This document shows, piece by piece, positions 58,789 through 64,000 of a DNA stretch of 64,000 nt (positions within the stretch are counted from its first letter, which is position 1; each line of letters starts with the position of its first letter). A model generated the notes under the pieces. It worked only from the letters and a program-made list of their open reading frames with translations, made no database searches and was not told where the DNA came from. Source of the stretch: Patiria miniata (taxonomy: Eukaryota > Echinodermata > Asteroidea > Valvatida > Asterinidae); contig NW_024037063.1 in assembly GCF_015706575.1 (NCBI RefSeq), forward strand, positions 17,360,927 to 17,424,926. The letters run 5' to 3'. A program made the position numbers and the translations under genes.

Positions 58789-59364
58789 ATGAGTTTTGTG
58801 CTATTTGGACATAGTTTTGTTAAACGCCTTAATAAAAGGAGAGGATCTTTTTATGTAGCTTTGTCAGGTGGAACGTACGAGATTAAGTGTCTGGGGGAAG
58901 GGGGTCTCACTATAGACCGAATAGAGAAAAACCCTCGACGATATTTGAGACCACTTGGTATGATATCACCAAAGGTGCTGGTCCTCGACTTAGGAACTAA
59001 TGATCTCTGTGCAAGAGAAAATCAACCTGGGATGGTGCATGCCTCCTTATGCAATCTTATTAACGAATTTCCTAGGTGGAATATCAAACCTGAGGCTATT
59101 GTATTTTTGCCTGTGCTGGCCCGCACTGGGGCCATGCGAAGCTCACAAGTCTCACTTGATGAATTTAATGCAAGGGTTGAAGCATTTAACAGGTTGTTGG
59201 AGGGTTCCACATTTGTAGAAGATAGATGGTGGGTGTGGAAACACCGGGCCTTAAAGAACCCTGAGTACATCCTGGATGGTGTGCATCTGAACCCTGCAGG
59301 CATGGCTCACTATGAGAGAACCCTCAGACAGTTGATCAAGTTTTTTGAATTCAGGATTCTGTGA
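58789..59364 (+). CDS. SGNH/GDSL-type hydrolase-like protein in the LTR element
   Basis: ATG at 58789 gives 191 residues (MSFVLFGHSFVKRLNKRRGS...); an 11-codon upstream extension has no ATG. The SGNH-fold blocks are present in order: FGHSFV with the nucleophile-position Ser9, a Gly-rich block II (LGEGGLTID), VLDLGTNDLC with GTND (Asn71) as block III, and DGVHLNPAGMAHY with Asp163 and His166 as block V. SGNH enzymes are esterases or lipases acting on acyl or acetyl groups. There is no signal peptide or obvious membrane span, so it is probably not an envelope glycoprotein. It sits at the env position and is intact. The enzymatic role is inference. Confidence 0.85.
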   Translation: MSFVLFGHSFVKRLNKRRGSFYVALSGGTYEIKCLGEGGLTIDRIEKNPRRYLRPLGMISPKVLVLDLGTNDLCARENQPGMVHASLCNLINEFPRWNIKPEAIVFLPVLARTGAMRSSQVSLDEFNARVEAFNRLLEGSTFVEDRWWVWKHRALKNPEYILDGVHLNPAGMAHYERTLRQLIKFFEFRIL

Positions 59365-59750
59365 TTATAGTAACTTGTTTGACGTTGCTAGGAGTGACGA
59401 TGTGTTTGTCCTAACTCAAAGTATTGCTATAAAAGTTCAGTTAAGATTTTGGAAAGAAGGGTATATTTATATTGTATATGAGACCCGTCACGACGGAGGG
59501 CCGTTTAAGTTATACCCTGCCAAAATTAACATTTTTGTGCTTTAATGAAAGAAAATGTAATGAGCGTTAAAATGATGGGTCAGACAGCTCAATAGATAGT
59601 ATGGTTTTAGAGTTATAACAATGTATGTAAACAGAGCCAGATTGGTCGCATTATGTTTTCTTGTTAACTGATCCCATTTTATTGCTGTTTTTAAAAAAGT
59701 GTTTTCCTAAATTGATCTCCAGGAGTAGATCATCAAAAGAAGGGGAGAGA
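59365..59750 (+). other. Element 3' untranslated region and polypurine tract
   Basis: No gene is seen. AAAAGAAGGGGAGAGA (59735-59750) directly abuts the 3' LTR and is the expected plus-strand primer tract. Confidence 0.75.
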
Positions 59751-60598
59751 TGTAGTGATTAGAAATAGTTTATTTGCTTTGCCCATAAGGTCAAATGAGG
59801 GCGCTGTTTAAGTTAACTGGTCAAACTTCCGCGAATTTGTTGAGGGGTTATGAGGATATAGAAATAGTACGTTCATCAGCCAAGTAAGGGGATATTTTGA
59901 CGATAATAGATAACTAAGGGGTTCTATCTCTCATGAAGTGCTGTATTCTCAGAAGTAAATGTCTGTTATTGTAAAATATGTGAATGTAGGATAGAGCAGA
60001 TGATGTTTTTATCGTGTGCGCCTTAATACTAAACAACTGTTTACGTAAGCGGGTTTGGCGGGCACTGTCTCCGAGGTCTGCGTTTCTGACAGCTGCAGAA
60101 AGCTTGCTTTAGCAACTATTATCAGACCAATTTAGCCTGACAGCCGATGGCTGGGATGTACATTTAGACATCAGAGGAAGGAGAGACAGCCCTGGAGCCC
60201 GTGCACTGGCTGGTATGGAACAAATTGAATTATTTTCATGTTATTTTGGGGGTTTTACTATCAATGAAAGTGTAATTTCCAAGACGCCGACCGGGTCAGA
60301 GGTCACATGTCATACATGTATGTTAATGTGGGAAGGCCGTTGTATTTGCAATGGAGTTCTTTGTATCTGGGTTGGACTATGTAATTTTCTAGGGTTAATT
60401 TATTACTTGTACACACATGTATTGTGATTAATGGGATACGTGCACATGTATGTGAAGTTATGTGAGTTTATATTGATTTATTTTTAATGTATTTGATTAC
60501 TAGGTTTTTTGTGATGAATGGGAGCATAGACGACTAATAAATTTGATGTGATCGAATCATCACCCCTGAACCTTGACTCCACACCGAGTTTCACTACA
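59751..60598 (+). repeat. 3' LTR, 848 bp
   Basis: Appears identical to 51881-52728. It is followed by ATGA (target-site duplication) and, 34 bp further, by the AG acceptor of LRR gene exon 16. Confidence 0.95.
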
Positions 60599-60636
60599 AT
60601 GATGCTAACCGACTCTTTTTACCGTTGCTTTCTCAG

Positions 60637-60815
60637 CGAATTGGTTGGTGATGGATTCGCCCAGCCAATACTGGTGGCGAGAGACATGTCCTTGATATTA
60701 AGCAAGTCGGGATTTAGGTGTGGCGAAACTGCTAATCAGTATAGGTGCACGCCCTGTCCACAGGGCACGTACGGAGCCTTTTGGAGTGAAAACAATTGTT
60801 TTGACTGCCCGCCAG
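60637..60815 (+). CDS. LRR receptor exon 16: cysteine-rich GCC2/GCC3-like
   Basis: Acceptor CGTTGCTTTCTCAG, donor GTAAAA; enters in phase 2 and leaves in phase 1. It reads IELVGDGFAQPILVARDMSL..., then FRCGETANQYRCTPCPQGTY and NNCFDCPPG. The CxPCPxGTYGxxxxxxxCxxCPPG pattern is the GCC2/GCC3 or ephrin-receptor-like repeat, found in extracellular regions. It continues directly into exon 17 (GGFYQTKAG). A branch-site-like GCTAACC lies only a few bases after the LTR insertion. Confidence 0.88.
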
Positions 60816-62740
60816 GTAAAACAGCCCATTATTATGACAGACAAGCTCAAAATAAAAAATTCTATTAAAACACGGCATCAAGGAGACTGCAAATTTTCTG
60901 ATCCTTGTAAGCCATAGAAGAAAATGGGGAAAGTCATTGCAGCGCATTGTGTTAAGACCTACCAAGTCCAAGTATAGACAAAAGCAGTGGTGTAAATCCA
61001 TGCCGGCGAGTGGCGGTATTGGGGAAGACTGAAAGTAAAAGATCACGCGGCAAGCTTCCGGACCCCGTACACGGCCCGCCTATGAGCATGTACCACTGGG
61101 CTGCCCTTTCACCTGCTGTGATTTATAATCGTAATCATCCCCAAAACATTCATGTTGGAATTTTATCTTGGTATTCCTCAAGGAAAAATGTTAAGAAATA
61201 ACATCGAGATCGCTTAAAACGAATTTTACTTACCACCTTTCACATCCGAAATTTTCGTTCCTAGGTCTCCAGTACTTGCGTGAGAACGAAAATGTATAAG
61301 GACTAGAAGATTTACCTACTTACAGCTGATGGGTTCTAGATTAGTCGGGCTGGTTTGAATGCAGTCCTTATCAACAGTGATAACCTTGGTCGAGGCGTTC
61401 GTCATTATTCGTCCCTACGCGGTGTTACGATCGGCGGCATATCCTTGTTATGCAGTGCATTATTCAGCGCAAACAGCGGCCTCATGCGGCTACTATTTAA
61501 TGCAAATTATATGGATCCAGACGAACGCCTTGTTCCAATCGACCATATGAGGTTTTGGGGTTGTTGCTCATTATGTTAATAGCCTAAGCTGACCTTAAAA
61601 AGTCGTTTTCTTATTGGTCGATTGTTGCGTGGTGGAAACTTGCATATATACTGTTGAGACATGTACTGTTTAAACATTGTGTGTCGATGTCTCACATTAC
61701 ACACAGCGTTAATGCACAAAAACATGTGGTTTCTCACATGTTCGCAAAGGGCAAACAGCTGCAAATAATTTGATGACGTCGAGATTTACCAAGGTGTGAT
61801 TGCAAACTCCACATATTAGACCCGCCTACACTTATCTGTATTCGCGTATTAGATCTTGCAATGGAAATCTAACGCAAAATAAAGAAGAAAAAAAAAAAGC
61901 TTTCGCGGATGATTGGACCAAGGCGTTCGTCGGGATCCAAATGATTTGCATCAAAAAGTGGCCGCATAAGGTCACTGTTTGCGCTGTATTTTTAATACAC
62001 TTCAAAACGATATGCCGCCTAGCGTTTACCGCTGACCGTTTACCGTTGACTGTTTTCTATACCGTTGACCAAGACTACAGCATTGATTGTATATGTTCTT
62101 GTAAATGGTAATAAGTCCTTCAAATTTATTCCAAACAATTGTAATTTCAAGACATTTTAATCTCCATTTTAACTTTCACTTTTCACCGAATGACCACTAC
62201 ACAATTATTTGATAAAATGTCATCTTTGAACAAAGGCCTTTTTCGAGGGCGAATTTCGTTAAAGTAATCAATGTACCTAAAATAATTGCAAATTTTATAG
62301 TTTTTTTGCACGCAAATGTTTTCTATTCGAAGGCTGAGGATCCGGAAGCCAGCTAGCAGGTGGTGGAATTTCAGGCTCTATTTCCCAGTCATGTAAAAAA
62401 AGGAGGGGCAGGGCATCTTGACACCCCATGGAACTAGGGCGGGGGGGGGGGGGGGAGGGAGGGGTCATGATACAACATGCACACCTTCAATGCAAACAGG
62501 CACGTGTACAATACGTCGGGATGGGGCGCTGTTCGTTTTCGTTTTTAGTGTTATTTAATACATTTCGCCGGTTGGAAAGTTAGAAAATGTTTTGTGTCCT
62601 CACCACAAACAAATATGGGGGTGGAGGATCCAATGGCCCATCCCGGTTAAAATATTACTTTGTGGTTTATCCCCATTGTGTTTCTGTCATATCGCTTAAT
62701 CGATTTTGTCTCGAATTTTCGTTTTGTCCCGGCAATTCAG
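60816..62740 (+). other. Intron 16 of the LRR gene
   Basis: Contains a foldback element (61433-62019), a small inverted repeat ATTTTCGTTC/GAACGAAAAT near 61249-61284 and a poly-G run near 62440. No coding exon is recognised. Confidence 0.7.
61433..62019. mobile_element. Foldback/MITE element with about 110-bp inverted arms
   Basis: The left arm 61433-61541 (GGCGGCATATC..., CAGCGCAAACAG, ATGCGGC, GACGAACGCCTTG) matches the reverse complement of 61911-62019 at roughly 80-85% by eye. The 370-bp spacer has no coding frame. Confidence 0.75.
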
Positions 62741-64000
62741 GCGGCTTTTACCAAACCAAGGCGGGGCAAGTGATTGACTCACCTCAAGCTATCAACTGTC
62801 AACGATGCAACAATGGCACCTATGTCACGCCCCAGGCGCACCCTGGTATCAGTCCTACGAATTGCACGGTGTGTCCTACGGGTACCAATAAGAGCCTTCA
62901 CGCTGGCTTCCGCGCCTGTCCATGTCTGGATGGTTTCTACCGTACTGACCGGTTCGGTGAATGCCATCCGTGTCCAACCGAAGGAGTCAACTGCTCAGAA
63001 GAGTACCAACACCTCCTGCCTGGCTTCTGGTGGACCTGGGAATGGGGTTTATCGGATGACAACTACATTTCCTACGAGCGATTTGTCAAAAATGTGTGCA
63101 CTGAAGATTCCAGATATGACAACACAAGCAATTTCCGATTTGGGGGTGTGTTACCCAAAGTGCATAAATGTCCTCGCAATGAGTCGTGCGTGAATGCTGT
63201 TCTGGGTGGTATCAATGCAACATGCAAGGAAGGCTATACGGGGTGGCTTTGCTCCCAATGCAGTCCGTACTATTACTCGTGGTTGGATCAATGCTTCGAG
63301 TGTCCCAAATGGTGGTGGTTCTTGTTTGAAGTCATTGCTGTATGCGTGGCTATTGCTCTGATTGTCATCATCATAGCTTGGCAGGCGCGCAAGGTCCGAA
63401 GAAACGGTCGGTCTGCCGTCAGCCTGCTGCTTGCTCGAGGGAAGATCCTACTGGGTTTTTACCAGGTCATGGGGGAGATAATCTCAGCGCTGGATGAAAT
63501 TGCATGGCCGAAGACATTAACAAGTGTTGGTTCTTTCTTTAGACTGTTGGAAGTGGACATCGTGCGGATGTTTATCAGTCCCAGATGTTATGTCCCCAAC
63601 TTCACGTATCCTAATATTTACATTGAGTTCTTGGCAGGTATCATTTTTGTGGCGTTTGTTCTTCTTGGTGGCTGGTGTTTTTACAGCTCCAAGATGTGTT
63701 ACCTGAAAGCAAAGACAATTCCGCGTGCGGAACAAAACGCTCTTATGTTGCAGACCAAGCAGAGGTGTTACTTGTTTGTGGTGATACTGCTCTTTATTTC
63801 CTACCCCAGCCTGTCTAGTGTTATTCTCACATTATTGCCCTCTGGGTGTCACGTCTTCTACGTGGATGAAAACAACACCCTCAATGTGACCAGACTTCGA
63901 GCCGATTACTCGATCGATTGCAAAGAGCAGCGGCATGTTCAGTTCAACTACTTAGCTGAGGCCTCCCTCTTCTACGTTGTTGGGTTTCCCTTAGTGTTGT
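62741..64000 (+). CDS. LRR receptor exon 17: cysteine-rich region and membrane spans (runs off the window)
   Basis: After GGCAATTCAG the frame (phase 1 entry) is open for all 1,260 bases to the window end. It begins GGFYQTKAGQVIDSPQAINC, then GCC2/GCC3-type cysteine pairs (CQRCNNGTYV, CTVCPTGTNKSL, CPCLDGFYRTDRFGECHPC, then CKEGYTGWLCSQC). Membrane spans follow: WWWFLFEVIAVCVAIALIVI, IYIEFLAGIIFVAFVLLGGW, LFVVILLFISYPSLSSVILT and a further one beginning YLAEASLFYVVGFPLVL. A conserved-looking segment KILLGFYQVMGEIISALDEI and AWP lies after the first span and may dip into the membrane. Several N-glycosylation sequons are present (NNTLNVT, NFT). The function is unknown. Confidence 0.88.

Larger units (their letters stand above)
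51881..60598 (+). mobile_element. Ty3/gypsy LTR retrotransposon, whole-looking and very young, with extra SGNH-hydrolase ORF
   Basis: This 8,718-bp element has 848-bp LTRs (51881-52728, 59751-60598) that appear identical line by line, and ATGA on both outer flanks as a 4-bp target-site duplication. A TGGTAACACGGATGGGG stretch (52733 on) lies at the primer-site position, though I cannot assign the tRNA. A 16-nt all-purine tract (59735-59750) precedes the 3' LTR. Order: gag, pol (PR-RT-RH-INT), then an SGNH-type hydrolase frame where some relatives carry env. All three frames look uninterrupted. It lies sense in intron 15 of the LRR gene. Identical LTRs imply a very recent insertion, possibly polymorphic in the species. 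Confidence 0.95.
27740..64000 (+). other. Gene: secreted-type LRR, GCC2/GCC3 cysteine-rich, multi-pass membrane receptor-like protein (17+ exons)
   Basis: Seventeen exons join with GT-AG introns into one open frame from an ATG at 27740 to the window end. Exon 1 and all LRR exons end in phase 2, a pattern also seen in LRR receptor genes such as the LGR family. The exons are 27740-27954, 36911-36982, 37365-37424, 38481-38549, 39202-39273, 40329-40400, 40810-40902, 43329-43388, 46744-46815, 47184-47258, 47631-47774, 49289-49357, 49785-49859, 49980-50051, 50691-50747, 60637-60815 and 62741 onward. The product would have a signal peptide, LRRNT, about 15 LRRs, GCC2/GCC3 (ephrin-receptor-like) cysteine-rich units and several membrane spans. 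Its ligand and pathway are unknown. The membrane part does not look like a rhodopsin-type GPCR; a TRP-like or other multi-pass fold is only a guess. Confidence 0.85.

Overview
The window is nuclear DNA of a multicellular animal, most likely a marine invertebrate and possibly a deuterostome such as an amphioxus, hemichordate or echinoderm. The species cannot be fixed from sequence alone. Small phase-conserved coding exons with GT-AG introns, tRNA-derived SINEs, BEL/Pao and several Ty3/gypsy LTR elements, LINE remnants and many foldback/MITE elements support this. All host coding sequence I can support lies on the + strand.

Region 1 (1-8.9 kb): the 3' part of an ankyrin-repeat gene, with two well-bounded exons (2008-2208, 3052-3251) and a weak candidate last exon (4849-4894), plus a tRNA-SINE and a 1-kb inverted-repeat element. 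Region 2 (8.9-27.7 kb): a transposon graveyard. It holds a 2.2-kb foldback element with a 156-bp tandem array, a broken BEL/Pao element (minus), and a CsRn1-type Ty3/gypsy element (minus, 444-bp LTRs, TSD AACT) inserted just upstream of the BEL gag. A truncated LTR element and two arrays of short direct and inverted motifs follow.

Region 3 (27.74 kb to the window end): one large host gene of at least 17 exons. Exon 1 encodes a signal peptide and LRRNT cap. Fourteen exons, mostly 57-75 nt and all joined in phase 2, encode about 15 leucine-rich repeats. One exon encodes a GCC2/GCC3-like cysteine-rich segment. The last exon, open to base 64000, encodes more cysteine-rich sequence and several membrane spans. 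It is a multi-pass cell-surface receptor-like protein of unknown ligand. Its introns carry a heavily broken Ty3/gypsy element (intron 1), LINE pieces with a nested MITE (intron 7), a 1.9-kb inverted-repeat element (intron 8), further MITEs, and in intron 15 a whole-looking Ty3/gypsy element of 8.7 kb.

That element (51881-60598) is the most remarkable item. Its two 848-bp LTRs appear identical, so it is very young. It has gag, a 1.4-kb-codon pol and, where an envelope gene would sit, a separate ORF with all the blocks of an SGNH/GDSL-type esterase. The gag-pol junction carries what looks like a textbook -1 frameshift signal: heptamer GTTAAAC, 6-nt spacer and a potential H-type pseudoknot. Its 3' LTR ends only 38 bp before the splice acceptor of the next host exon.
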